Notes: generated by a model not told the origin, from the letters alone. A DNA stretch of 64,000 nucleotides from Streptomyces sp. NBC_01314 (GCF_041435215.1 NZ_CP108394.1:5208001-5272000), one strand, 5' to 3'; shown: positions 6,461-17,829, counted from the first letter of the stretch. Translations and numbers: made by a program.

Positions 6461-9208
6461 GTGGACACGACGGTCACCGACGCACGGTTGCGAGCCCAGC
6501 AGGCGGCGCTGATCGCGACGGTGAAACGTGAGCTGCGCACGGTGACGTCCGTCGTATTCGGGGAGCGATTCAGGTCGATCGACGAGAAAGTGGCGGAGGA
6601 CGGCAGAGAGTACTTCACCCTGGAGGACACCCAGGGCGGCTCGGCCGACCTCTGGTTGGACGCCATTCCCATGGTCTCGGGAATGGTCTCCAACACCATG
6701 ACGAACACGACGACGGATCAGTACGTCGTGCAGATTTCCGACCGTCTCCCCAGCGAATTCCTGACCCGTGTCCTCGCCCACGAGGTGGGCGAACTCATCG
6801 CCGCGCGCGACCGGTCGAGCCAAGGTCTGGCACCGGTACGCGAGAACCTCTTGCACCAAGAGGCCGACATCGGCGGTCGGCACGATTTGTCGAGCCAAGA
6901 CCACGGACGCGTCGCCGAGCTGAACTGGCTTGCCGCCCAGGCCTCTGACACGGAACTTTCCAGCCCACAACGCGCCGAGGCTCGTGCCGGTCTCTCGGCA
7001 CTGCTGGATCAGTGCGGTCTACGACCGACAGCGGCCATAGCTGAGCAGGAGGTACATGCGACTGAGCTTGAGGCAGCTGAAACACGGCGCATTCTCTCCA
7101 AGGATTTCCTCTCCTCCCGGGCCAAACGCCTGATCGCCACCCTCGCCCACCCCATAGAACACCTCGACCCCACCGACGCCACCGCCCTCCAAGCCTCCCG
7201 CGACGCCGCCCTACGAGCCGAGCGCCAGGTCGAGGCCTTCATCGGCCGGCGCGACGTCACCATGCCCATGCCGGGCTACGACCAGAACGGACTGCCGCTC
7301 CCCCGCGACCAGTTGGCGACGGCAGCCACCCAATGGGCGGAATACCGCGCCCAGGTCAGCGAGCGAACGGCGCAGGCGATCGAAGGGCAGTTGGCGCAGG
7401 GCGAGTTCCCGTCCCGCCGTGTGGTGATCGGCGGCGGGGCGAGCCTGACCGGCCGGGACACGGACGCGCTGCTGATCGACGGGGCGGGCCGGTGGCACCT
7501 GGACCCCGGCCGGGGCATCGTGCAGTCGGCGGACCAGGACCGGGACCTCGCCCAGTGGATGGGAGTCGATCCGCACTCCACGGTCGAGCGGCCCGGGGAC
7601 CGCCTGCCCATCGAGGCCGTACGGATCTGGGAGGACCAACTCGCCACCCGGGGAGACCTGGTGAACGGTCACGCCCGCCTGCGGCTCGGCCGGAACGGCG
7701 AACTCCTCGCCGAGATCCAGAGGCCGCAACGGACGACCGGGGACGGCAAGGAGGCCCCGCCCCCACTGTGGGTGGCCTGCGACGGCACCCCGAGCATCGC
7801 CACCGGTCTGACCCCCGAGGTCGTACCCGGCATGCCACGCGGCGAACACGCCGTGGAGAGCCGCAGCGAGGCCGTACGGCTGATCGGTGACCGGCTGCGG
7901 GAGTTGGCGGAGCAGGGTCTGGCCGGGGCGGGCGAGCTGCGGGCCTGGCTGACCCGGGCCGAGCCGGGCGGCACGGACGCCCGTACCGTGCTCGGCGCCC
8001 TGAAGTCCTCGCCGCTGATGGACGCCCTCACGGCCGGCCTCGGCCCCGACAAGGCCCGCATGGGCAACTGCTTCGGCGCCCTCGACTCGACCGCGAAATG
8101 GGAGTCGGCCCGCGATGAGGCTCCCGGACGGGTACTGCTCGGCGACGAGGTCGCCGAGAACCGCTTCGACGCACAACGGGCCGAACACTGGGTCGTCGCG
8201 GGCTCCGGCGGCACCGGAGTCGCCAACGCGGAGATCATCCTCACGCAGAACCCGGACGCCCACGTCACGATCATCGGCTCGGCGCCGCCGCCGGCGTTGC
8301 AACATCAGGTTCAGTTCCCGGCGATGGAGAAGGCGTACGGCTCGGAGGGTGACGGGCGCCTGACCTTCATCAGGGCGCGGGTGGGAGCCATCGAGACCTA
8401 CCAGGACGAGAAGACCGGCGAGACCCGCTTCCAGATCCCCTACGAAGAAGGAGAGGGGGAGACCAGGGAGCGGAAGGTGCTCCGGACCGACGGCTACGTC
8501 ACCAGCCTCGGCCGTACCAACCCACTCCCGCCCGCCCTCCAGGTCCTCGCGAACGAGGTCCGGGACCGAGGCGGGCAGATCTCCGGGGACCTTCAGTTCG
8601 ACAAGGACGACCAGTACATCGGCTACGGCCTTACCTTCACCGTCGACGGCAAGGAACACCGGGTCGATGTGGACGGCGCGGCCTCCTGGCAGTTGCCGCG
8701 CGAGATCTTCGCCCCGGAGACCGGCCTCCAGCAGCAGTTGAACGAGATGGGCGCCCGAGGCCTCCCCGCCGAGACCGGCAACGCCGCCCCCGGCTTCGCC
8801 CCGATCGCCCGGCAGAGCGCTCTGCGCGCCCGGGCAGTCGCGGCGGTGCAGGCGGGTGACGAGAGCGCCGTGCAACGGAGGTCGACCATCCCGGAACGCT
8901 GGCGTCGCCCGAACCTGGCCCCGGAAACCGCCCCGGAGACGGAAGCACCGGGCAAGGGCCCCGCGAACGCCGCCCCACCGCAGAAGGAGAACCAGCCGCG
9001 ACAACAGACTCCCGCGGCCGAGCGGACCCTGGGCCCGCCTTCCCCCACCGACCGGGCGCCCGACCGAGCCGCGCCCGACACGCCCCTGTGGGAGGTCGGC
9101 ATGCCCCGGCGCGGCACCCCCCGCGCGCCGCGCCCCACCACCCAGCAGCCCCAGCAGCCGCCTCCCGGCCAGGAGCGTCCTCACCCGGGGCTCGGTGTGG
9201 GCGACTGA
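6461..9208 (+). CDS. 915-residue multidomain protein with HEVGE motif and Rossmann-type nucleotide-binding fold
   Basis: The N-terminal domain has FLTRVLAHEVGELIAARDR (H107-E108...E111), reminiscent of a metal-binding helix but lacking HExxH. A middle region has RVVIGGGASLTGRDTDALLI. Residues 576-600 carry VVAGSGGTGVANAEII (G-x-G-G-x-G at 581-586), a nucleotide-binding turn, followed by strands typical of FAD/NAD oxidoreductases (HVTIIGSAPPP, then TDGYVTSLGRTNPLPP). The last ~110 residues are a low-complexity Pro-rich tail with PDTPLWEVGMPRRG, resembling the tail of the 929-2005 protein. There is no signal peptide. GTG at 6461 follows GGGGGAGGAA. I do not recognise a named family; a large effector or toxin is a possible reading. 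Confidence 0.65.
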   Translation: MDTTVTDARLRAQQAALIATVKRELRTVTSVVFGERFRSIDEKVAEDGREYFTLEDTQGGSADLWLDAIPMVSGMVSNTMTNTTTDQYVVQISDRLPSEFLTRVLAHEVGELIAARDRSSQGLAPVRENLLHQEADIGGRHDLSSQDHGRVAELNWLAAQASDTELSSPQRAEARAGLSALLDQCGLRPTAAIAEQEVHATELEAAETRRILSKDFLSSRAKRLIATLAHPIEHLDPTDATALQASRDAALRAERQVEAFIGRRDVTMPMPGYDQNGLPLPRDQLATAATQWAEYRAQVSERTAQAIEGQLAQGEFPSRRVVIGGGASLTGRDTDALLIDGAGRWHLDPGRGIVQSADQDRDLAQWMGVDPHSTVERPGDRLPIEAVRIWEDQLATRGDLVNGHARLRLGRNGELLAEIQRPQRTTGDGKEAPPPLWVACDGTPSIATGLTPEVVPGMPRGEHAVESRSEAVRLIGDRLRELAEQGLAGAGELRAWLTRAEPGGTDARTVLGALKSSPLMDALTAGLGPDKARMGNCFGALDSTAKWESARDEAPGRVLLGDEVAENRFDAQRAEHWVVAGSGGTGVANAEIILTQNPDAHVTIIGSAPPPALQHQVQFPAMEKAYGSEGDGRLTFIRARVGAIETYQDEKTGETRFQIPYEEGEGETRERKVLRTDGYVTSLGRTNPLPPALQVLANEVRDRGGQISGDLQFDKDDQYIGYGLTFTVDGKEHRVDVDGAASWQLPREIFAPETGLQQQLNEMGARGLPAETGNAAPGFAPIARQSALRARAVAAVQAGDESAVQRRSTIPERWRRPNLAPETAPETEAPGKGPANAAPPQKENQPRQQTPAAERTLGPPSPTDRAPDRAAPDTPLWEVGMPRRGTPRAPRPTTQQPQQPPPGQERPHPGLGVGD

Positions 9209-9248
9209 CCGGGCCGGCCGAGGACGTCGCCTGGGCCAGGACCGGAAA

Positions 9249-9896
9249 TCAGCCCCGCTTCGGCCCCGTGATCGCCTCGCCGATGACGAAGCCCTTCGCC
9301 GGCCCTTCGGGGATGACGACCTCCGTGCCGTAGGGAACGCGGTGGATGTCGTCCCAGTCGGCCTTATCGGGGCGAGGACCGGTAAAGAGGGTGACAGTAC
9401 CCTGGCCGTCGTAATCGTCGATGATCACGTAAGCGGGAATGCTTGCGCGGGCGTACTCGCGGCGCTTGCGGACGCGATCACGGTCCTGGTTGGTCCTGCC
9501 TGGCGAGACCACTTCGACGACCAGCGAGACAGCCTGCGCTTTGATCCCGAGACCGTCCTCGTCCTCGATCAGCTCCGCGTCCCGGGGCGCAACGAGTCCG
9601 TCCGGAATCCACGCCCTGCGTGCATGGATCACGTTCGCGTCGTTCCAGGCGCCGTAGTCGCTGTCCTTCAGATGAAGCGCCAGGGCATCCCTCAGGCGGT
9701 TGACGACCTGAGCATGCGCAAAGCGACCGGTGGGCGACACCTCGATGGCTCCCTCAATGATCTCAGCACGGTAGCCCTCAGGGAGTTCCATGGCTTTCCA
9801 TACCTGCCACAGACCCTCGTCATGGTGGGGTCCGTTCACGAATTCAGCCCCAGCCTCGGACATGATCTCGGGCCTCTCGTGTGCAAGAGCGGTCAA
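9249..9896 (-). CDS. Uma2-family (DUF820) PD-(D/E)xK nuclease-like protein
   Basis: 215 residues with the Uma2 pattern: AEIIEGAIEVSP-T, a VVNRLRDALALHL helix, IPDGLVAPRDAEL, LVVEVVSPGRTNQDRDRVRK and PAYVIID. The acidic residues in PDGLV and VVEVVSPG and the basic residues after them form the putative restriction-endonuclease-like active site. Uma2 genes are extremely common and often multicopy in Streptomyces and cyanobacteria; their biological role is unsettled. It is a single gene convergent with the 915-residue gene. Confidence 0.85.
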   Translation of the reverse strand: MTALAHERPEIMSEAGAEFVNGPHHDEGLWQVWKAMELPEGYRAEIIEGAIEVSPTGRFAHAQVVNRLRDALALHLKDSDYGAWNDANVIHARRAWIPDGLVAPRDAELIEDEDGLGIKAQAVSLVVEVVSPGRTNQDRDRVRKRREYARASIPAYVIIDDYDGQGTVTLFTGPRPDKADWDDIHRVPYGTEVVIPEGPAKGFVIGEAITGPKRG

Positions 9897-10026
9897 GGTG
9901 GCACCTCCTCCTCAAGTGTGGGCTTGGCGTGCCCGGGGCACAAGCAACGCCGTCACGCTAGGCAGCCATACGGGCTCACCTGCGGAAACGCCCTCAGTTC
10001 ACTCGAACTAGTGACGCAGAAACGAC

Positions 10027-10458
10027 TCACCCACCGAGCCCCAGCTCGAACCACACCCCCTTCGCGAACCGCCCCGCCCGCCCGTCCGCGACCCCCCACC
10101 CGTCCGCCATCTCGTCCACCAGGGCCAGCCCCCGCCCCCAGCAGGCGGCACCCCCGTTCGCCGGCCGCACCACGACCGGAGGGTCCGCACTCTCGTCGAA
10201 CACGCTCACCCGCAGCCGAGCCGGGGTGAGACAGACCCGGAGCATGGCGGTCCCCTTGGTGTGCAGGTGGACGTTGGTGACGAGCTCCGAGGTGCACAGG
10301 GCTGCGGGCATGACGAGCTGCTCCCGGTCGTGAGTGAAGAGGACGGCCCGTACGAAGTCCCGGCACAGGCGGGGCGCGGTCGCGTCGGCCTCGGCGAACA
10401 GGCTGTATTCGTGCGTGAGTTGGGCGGGGCGGTGGGCGGCACGGCGGGCTGTGTCCAT
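10027..10458 (-). CDS. RsbW-like ATP-binding protein (histidine-kinase-type ATPase), WhiJ-type module 1
   Basis: 143 residues from ATG 10458, chosen because AGGAG lies 8 bp upstream; earlier in-frame starts lack this. It has the GHKL/HATPase fold signatures: N-box SELVTNVHLHT, a degenerate G1 box (FDESADPPVVV) and G2 WGRGLALVDEMADGWG. Such stand-alone kinases resemble anti-sigma factors but usually sit next to XRE/DUF5753 and DUF397 genes, as here (10693 and 11585). It is divergent from the regulator with ~230 bp between. Confidence 0.85.
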   Translation of the reverse strand: MDTARRAAHRPAQLTHEYSLFAEADATAPRLCRDFVRAVLFTHDREQLVMPAALCTSELVTNVHLHTKGTAMLRVCLTPARLRVSVFDESADPPVVVRPANGGAACWGRGLALVDEMADGWGVADGRAGRFAKGVWFELGLGG

Positions 10459-10692
10459 GGGGAGGGCTCCTGGCGGGGGGAAGAGGGTCGGATCCCACTG
10501 CTCGGCGATGGCGTTGCCCTTGCGGGTGCTCTGTCGGCTGATGGGCAGGGGAAGTCGTGCAGTTCCGGTGCGTGACCGATTACACACTCACGGTAGAACC
10601 AAAGGGCTTTCAGTTACAACCCAATCGCCACATTCGGTGGACCATCCTCTACAGCCAGGGCAGACTTCGGGTACACCACCTAGGAGAGACCC

Positions 10693-11574
10693 GTGGGACT
10701 TCGCACCGTCATCAGCGAGCGCCAGCGACGCCTCGGCTTCGAACTCAAACACCTGCGCGAACATGCAGGGTTGACCGCTGCGGAGGCGGCCAAGCGGATC
10801 ACCATGGGCCGCGTTCAGCTGAGCCAGATCGAAACCGCGAAAACAACGATCCTCACCGCACGACTCCGCGAGCTCTGCAACCTCTATGGTTGTACAGATA
10901 AGGCCTACATCGAGTCACTGGTCGCCATGTCCGAGGCGACGGGCAAGGGCTGGTGGAGCGCACACAAGAAGCGTCGGAGTATGGACGCTCTCAACACTGC
11001 GGAGCTGGAGGCGAGTTGCGTCGCCCTTCGGATGCATCAGTCACTGCTCATCCCCGGGCTCTTTCAGACACCCGCCTATGCCGAAGCCATCTTCGCCAGT
11101 GCGGGGCTGGGGTTCGAACGGAGCGAGGGAGCCCTTGAGTTCCGTATGGAACGGCAGCGGGTGCTCACCCGCCAGAACCCGCCCTCCGTACACGCCGTGA
11201 TCCACGAGTCGGCGCTGCACATGCAGTTCGGCGGGGCCAAGGTGCTCCGCGAACAGTTGCTGCACCTTGTCGAGCTGGCGCGACTGCCCAACGTCACGAT
11301 TCAGGTCTATCCGTTCAACGCCCAGGTCTACGGAGCGGTCAGCGGCCACTTCGTTCACGTCGCACCAGCGGTCCCGACGCTGGGCACCGTACTGCTCGAA
11401 CTTCCCATCGGGCTGCAGTACTTGGGCGACAGGTCGAGCCTGGAGCAGTACGAGCGACTCTTCCAGCACCTGGCCAAAAACGCCCTCGCCCCCATCGACG
11501 TATCGTTGGCCCCTGAAACACACTCGGTGAAGGACTCGCTGGCTCTCATCCAGCATGTGCTCTACACCCTTTAG
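10693..11574 (+). CDS. XRE-family regulator with DUF5753 domain (WhiJ-type)
   Basis: 293 residues from GTG 10693. The N-terminal helix-turn-helix is LREHAGLTAAEAAKRI, then MGRVQLSQIE. It is followed by a DUF5753 ligand-like domain (LEASCVALRMHQSLLIPGLFQT, quoted in part: HQSLLIPGLFQT; then RMERQRVL and IHESALHMQFG). In S. coelicolor WhiJ-type proteins repress development and are relieved by partner DUF397 proteins. A DUF397 gene begins 10 bp after the stop, so the pair is an operon. Confidence 0.9.
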   Translation: MGLRTVISERQRRLGFELKHLREHAGLTAAEAAKRITMGRVQLSQIETAKTTILTARLRELCNLYGCTDKAYIESLVAMSEATGKGWWSAHKKRRSMDALNTAELEASCVALRMHQSLLIPGLFQTPAYAEAIFASAGLGFERSEGALEFRMERQRVLTRQNPPSVHAVIHESALHMQFGGAKVLREQLLHLVELARLPNVTIQVYPFNAQVYGAVSGHFVHVAPAVPTLGTVLLELPIGLQYLGDRSSLEQYERLFQHLAKNALAPIDVSLAPETHSVKDSLALIQHVLYTL

Positions 11575-11584
11575 GGAGACCCCC

Positions 11585-11779
11585 ATGGCTGAGCTCAACT
11601 GGCAGAAGTCGAGCTTCAGCGCCGGCCCCGAGGGCGAGTGCCTCTACGTAGCCACCGCCCCCGACGGAACTCTCCGCCTCCGCGAGAGCGACGCGCCCCA
11701 CACCATCCTGGCCACTGACCCCCTCGGCCTCGCCACCCTCCTGCACCACGTCAAGGCAGGGCACCCGCTCAAACGCTGA
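11585..11779 (+). CDS. DUF397 small protein, partner of the XRE/DUF5753 regulator
   Basis: 64 residues from ATG 11585, following the regulator by 10 bp with GGGAGA upstream. The DUF397 hallmark is present: LNWQKSSFSAGPEGECL, then LRLRESDAP and a final LATLLHHVK. These proteins act with WhiJ-type regulators, possibly as antitoxin-like partners. The stop codon region overlaps the opposite-strand remnant described next. Confidence 0.9.
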   Translation: MAELNWQKSSFSAGPEGECLYVATAPDGTLRLRESDAPHTILATDPLGLATLLHHVKAGHPLKR

Positions 11780-11890
11780 GGTCGCGCCGGGCCCGGCCGA
11801 TCACGCGCTGCGCCTCGGCGCCGAAGACCGCGCTGTCGCGGAGCGTCTCCCAGACGCGGTGGTACAAACGAATCAGGCCCGGGGAAACGA
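11769..11890 (-). pseudogene. remnant of a further gene end, possibly a DUF5753-type regulator
   Basis: Read leftward, about 35 codons look coding and end at a TGA at 11769-11771: LIRLYHRVWETLRDSAVFG, then AEAQRVIGRARRDL. The helical, Arg-rich end resembles C-termini of regulators of the DUF5753 class, but the assignment is from memory. Upstream of ~11890 the frame is no longer coherent, so it looks like a decayed copy left beside the intact module. Confidence 0.35.
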
Positions 11891-11984
11891 ACGACGCTGT
11901 CGGCGAACCCCGTCTCCGGCACTGTCAACTGGCCTGAGAGTCCCACTCAACTCTCGCTTGGCGATTCGCCAACAGCGTCGTTCG
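11888..11984. repeat. 20-bp inverted repeat with 57-bp spacer
   Basis: The arm at 11888-11907 (CGAACGACGCTGTCGGCGAA) and the arm at 11965-11984 are reverse complements with one mismatch. They flank a 57-bp spacer between the DUF397 gene and the pectinesterase gene. The rest of 11985-12195 is pyrimidine-rich and appears gene-free. The structure could be a transposon end remnant, a large hairpin or a binding site; no gene lies inside it. Confidence 0.7.
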
Positions 11985-12195
11985 AAAACGCACCGTCGGG
12001 CCCCTTGGCGGCCCTCCAACACCCTCCTGAAACTTCATCACTTATCATCCTCCCGCTACGCGACAGCTCTCTCAACAGCCCCACCTGTGCTGTCTCGCCG
12101 CACACATCTCACACATCTCATACATTTCACCTCTCCCCCCACCACCCCATGCCGACATCGTTCGTCCTGTCTCATGGGCCGAAAGGCTGCCAACG

Positions 12196-13425
12196 ATGAC
12201 CGAGGATGCTTCTCCCATAGCCATGTCGAAGCCGACGGTGCGACACCGTCGCCGGGGCGGCCGCAACCGTCTGCGCGCCACCGCCGTCGCCACCGCGATC
12301 GCCTCCGCCACCGCGATCGCCTCCGCCACCGGTGCCGCCGCCGCCCCCGGCACCGAGTCCGCCTACCTGCTCCGCGCCATCGACGAGGCAGGCAACGTCT
12401 CCGCCGACTCCGCCGCCGTCTCAACCACCCGGCCGCACGAGGTCGCCGCGGTCCCGGGCGCCGACGCGGTCGTGGACGCGGATGGCGACGGGGACCACAC
12501 GAGCGTGCAGGCCGCGCTGAACGCGCTCGGCGCGGGCACGGCCGCCGACCCGGTGGTCATCCAGGTGAACCCGGGCACGTACAGAGAACTCGTCCAGGTC
12601 AACAACAAGTACGTCCGCCTCGTCGGGGCCGGCGACCACCCGTCCCAGACCGTCATCACGTACGACAACGCCGCCGGCACCCCGACCGCCGACGGCACCG
12701 GCACGCTCGGCACGCAGAACAGCCGGACCATGTACGTCAAGGGCTCCGACTTCCTGGCCCGCAACCTCACCATCGAGAACTCGTTCGACGAGGCGGCCAG
12801 CAGCTACGCGAACAAGCAGGCTGTCGCCCTCCTCACCCAGGCCGACCGGCTGGTCTTCGACAACGTCCGCTTCCTCGGCAACCAGGACACGCTCTTCCTG
12901 AAGTCGACGACGACCACGACCCCCAACCGGGTCTACTTCACCCACTCCTACGTCGAGGGTGACGTCGACTTCGTCTGCGGTTACGCCACCGCCGTCTTCG
13001 ACAGATCCACCTTCAAGCTCCTCAGCCGGGGCTCGAAGAGCAACAACGGCTATGTGGCCGCCCCGTCGACGGACTCGTCCACCAACTACGGCTTCCTGAT
13101 CACCGGTTCGACGCTGACCAGCGATGCCCCCGACGGCACGTTCCACCTCGGCCGCCCCTGGGTGACCGCCTTCAGCGGCGCGAAGGGCAGCCTGGTGATC
13201 CGCGAGTCGTCGCTCCCGGCGGCGGTCAAGGCCGCGCCCTACCAGGACTGGAGCTCCAGCGGCACGACGTACCCCTGGAAGGACTCCTTCTTCCGCGAGT
13301 ACGCCAACACCGGTGCGGGATCGGTGAGTTCGGCCACCGAGAACCGCCCCCAGCTCACCGCCGAGGAGGCCGCCTCGTACGAGAAGGCCGACTACCTGGG
13401 CGACTGGACCCCGAACCTCGGCTGA
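12196..13425 (+). CDS. secreted pectinesterase (pectin methylesterase, CE8)
   Basis: 409 residues. A basic N-terminus and Ala-rich hydrophobic stretch (TAVATAIASATAIASAT) form a signal peptide. Next comes a short segment (YLLRAIDEAGNVSADSAAV) that looks like the end of a fibronectin-III domain, then a right-handed beta-helix. Catalytic motifs of the family are present: a GNQDTLF motif, YVEGDVDFVCG (both aspartates) and HLGRPW (arginine). It removes methyl esters from pectin outside the cell, consistent with growth on plant debris. A strong hairpin follows the stop. Confidence 0.9.
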   Translation: MTEDASPIAMSKPTVRHRRRGGRNRLRATAVATAIASATAIASATGAAAAPGTESAYLLRAIDEAGNVSADSAAVSTTRPHEVAAVPGADAVVDADGDGDHTSVQAALNALGAGTAADPVVIQVNPGTYRELVQVNNKYVRLVGAGDHPSQTVITYDNAAGTPTADGTGTLGTQNSRTMYVKGSDFLARNLTIENSFDEAASSYANKQAVALLTQADRLVFDNVRFLGNQDTLFLKSTTTTTPNRVYFTHSYVEGDVDFVCGYATAVFDRSTFKLLSRGSKSNNGYVAAPSTDSSTNYGFLITGSTLTSDAPDGTFHLGRPWVTAFSGAKGSLVIRESSLPAAVKAAPYQDWSSSGTTYPWKDSFFREYANTGAGSVSSATENRPQLTAEEAASYEKADYLGDWTPNLG

Positions 13426-13446
13426 CACACACGGACACATGACAAG

Positions 13447-13480
13447 GGGGCCCGGAGGTTCGCCTGAACCTCCGGGCCCC
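13447..13480. terminator. hairpin terminator between pectinesterase and hspR
   Basis: Perfect 15-bp stem (13447-13461 with 13466-13480) and a 4-nt loop GCCT. It lies between the convergent ends of the pectinesterase and hspR genes and can serve both directions. Confidence 0.75.
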
Positions 13481-13499
13481 TACCTGCACTTGACGGCCG

Positions 13500-13976
13500 T
13501 CAGTCCGACGCCTGCCGCCCCTTCGGCCGCCACACCACCAACGCGCTGCTCTGCTGCATCTCCTGATACGGCACCAGGTCGCGCCGGTACGAGGCGTGGA
13601 CCGCGGCTTCGCGCTGGCGCATGGTCGCGGCGGCGCCGTCGAGGGCGGCCTCCATCTCGGCGACCCTCGACTGGAGGGCGGCGACCTGGTTCTCCAGCTC
13701 GATGATGCGCTTGATGCCGGCCAGGTTGATGCCCTCGTCCTGCGACAACTGCTGGACGGTGCGCAGCAGTTCGATGTCACGGGCCGAGTAGCGACGGCCG
13801 CGCCCGGCGGTGCGGTCCGGGGAGACCAGGCCGAGACGGTCGTACTGTCGGAGGGTCTGCGGGTGCAGACCGGAGAGCTGGGCGGCCACCGAGATGACGT
13901 ACACCGGTGTCTCTTCCGTCAGCTCGTACGCCCTGCCCAACGGGTTCTGCCTACGGCGGCCGTCCATCACATTCAT
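13500..13976 (-). CDS. hspR: HspR, MerR-family repressor of the dnaK operon
   Basis: 158 residues. The MerR-type helix-turn-helix is VYVISVAAQLSGLHPQTLRQ, then YDRLGLVSPDRTAGRGRRYS, followed by a coiled-coil (ELENQVAALQSRVAEME). Its ATG overlaps the dnaJ stop (ATGA at 13973-13976), so it is the last gene of dnaK-grpE-dnaJ-hspR. HspR binds HAIR operators upstream of dnaK with DnaK as co-repressor, and two such sites are seen at 17778-17850. Confidence 0.95.
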   Translation of the reverse strand: MNVMDGRRRQNPLGRAYELTEETPVYVISVAAQLSGLHPQTLRQYDRLGLVSPDRTAGRGRRYSARDIELLRTVQQLSQDEGINLAGIKRIIELENQVAALQSRVAEMEAALDGAAATMRQREAAVHASYRRDLVPYQEMQQSSALVVWRPKGRQASD

Positions 13977-15151
13977 GCTCCCTTCGCGGCCTGGAACAGC
14001 TCCGCTCGCGGGTCCTCGCCCGCGGTCGCCTCGCGATACGCCTCCAGGGCGTCACGAGCCTTCCCCGACAGGTCCTTCGGAACACTCACCTCGACCGTGA
14101 TCAGCAGGTCCCCGCGGGTGCCGTCCTTACGGAAGGCGCCCTTGCCCCGGGCCCGCATCGTACGGCCGTTCGGGGTGCCCGGAGGCAGTTTCAGCGTGAC
14201 CGGCGGTCCGCCCAGGGTCGGGACCCGGACCTCGCCGCCGAGTGCCGCCTCGGGAAACGTCACCAGCACGGTCACCGTGAGGTTGTCCTCCTTGCGGCCG
14301 AACACCGGGTGCGCGTCGACGTGCACGACGACATACAGGTCACCGGCCGGTCCGCCCCGTTCACCGGGCGCGCCCTTGCCGCGCAGCCTGATCCGCTGGC
14401 CGTCGGAGACGCCCGCCGGGATCCTGACCTGCATGGTGCGGGACGACTTGGCGCGGCCCGAACCCTTGCATATGTCGCAGGGGTCCTCGGCGATCAGACC
14501 CCGGCCCTTGCAGTCCGGGCAGGGATCGGTCAGGGAGAAGCCGCCGCCCGAGCCCCGCGCGACCTGGCCGGTGCCGACGCATGTCGGACACACGCGGGGT
14601 GTGCCGTTGGCGTCGCCGGTTCCCGAACAGGGCTTGCAGGGCGACTGCGAGGACATCCTCAGCGGTACGGTCGCGCCCTCGATGGCCTCGGTGAAGCTCA
14701 GTGTGACCTCGGACTCGATGTCCTGGCCGCGCCGGGGCTGCACCCGTGTGGTGCCGGAGCTGCCGCGGTTGAACAGGCCCCCGAAGACATCGCCGATGCC
14801 CCCGCCGAAGCCGCCCGCCTGCCCGCCGCCCTGGGCGCCGCCTCCGAAGAGGTCGCCCAGGTCGAAGTTGAACGAGCCGCCGCCCGCGCCGGGCCCGGGG
14901 CGGAAGCCGCCGTTGCCGAAGAGCGTGCGGGCCTCGTCGTACTCCTTGCGCTTCTTGGGGTCACCGAGGATGTCGTTCGCCTCGGAGATCTCCTTGAAGC
15001 GCTCCTCGGCCTTGGTGTTCCCCTTGTTGGCGTCCGGGTGGAACTCGCGGGCGAGTTTGCGGTACGCCTTCTTGATCTCGGCCTCGGTGGCGTCCTTGGG
15101 GACGCCGAGGACCTTGTAGTAGTCCTTCTCGATGAAGTCCTTGGTACTCAT
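13973..15151 (-). CDS. dnaJ: DnaJ co-chaperone (type I Hsp40)
   Basis: 392 residues from ATG 15151 (MSTKDFIEKDYYKVLG); a slightly earlier in-frame start is not needed. The J-domain carries the HPD motif (REFHPDANKG). A Gly/Phe-rich region follows, then four CxxCxGxG zinc motifs (CKPCSGTG, CPTCVGTG, CPDCKGRG, CDICKGSG) and the substrate-binding C-terminal domain. It delivers substrates to DnaK and stimulates its ATPase. It is third in the operon; Streptomyces usually carries a second dnaJ elsewhere. Confidence 0.96.
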   Translation of the reverse strand: MSTKDFIEKDYYKVLGVPKDATEAEIKKAYRKLAREFHPDANKGNTKAEERFKEISEANDILGDPKKRKEYDEARTLFGNGGFRPGPGAGGGSFNFDLGDLFGGGAQGGGQAGGFGGGIGDVFGGLFNRGSSGTTRVQPRRGQDIESEVTLSFTEAIEGATVPLRMSSQSPCKPCSGTGDANGTPRVCPTCVGTGQVARGSGGGFSLTDPCPDCKGRGLIAEDPCDICKGSGRAKSSRTMQVRIPAGVSDGQRIRLRGKGAPGERGGPAGDLYVVVHVDAHPVFGRKEDNLTVTVLVTFPEAALGGEVRVPTLGGPPVTLKLPPGTPNGRTMRARGKGAFRKDGTRGDLLITVEVSVPKDLSGKARDALEAYREATAGEDPRAELFQAAKGA

Positions 15152-15173
15152 CCGCGACGTCCCTCCTCCCACT

Positions 15174-15206
15174 CACCGTGCACGTCACCGTGCACGTCAC
15201 CGTGTA
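15174..15206. repeat. 12-bp tandem repeat in the grpE-dnaJ spacer
   Basis: The unit CACCGTGCACGT occurs at 15174-15185 and 15186-15197 with a partial third copy to 15206, filling most of the 66-bp gap between grpE and dnaJ. Each unit contains the palindrome GTGCAC. It may form a small intra-operon hairpin; no role is known. Confidence 0.6.
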
Positions 15207-15217
15207 CGCCGTCGGCG

Positions 15218-17798
<2,581 letters not shown>

Positions 17799-17829
17799 TG
17801 TGCACGACACCCACCGATGGGTCAACAGA

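Noticed and set aside
6611..6640. FTLEDT-x-x-G at residues 52-60 of the 915-residue protein, similar to CD38 FTLEDTLLG
   Set aside because: The other cyclase residues (W-x-x-x-S-x-x-Y/F-A and x-E-L-P-x-L) do not follow; probably coincidence within a different domain.
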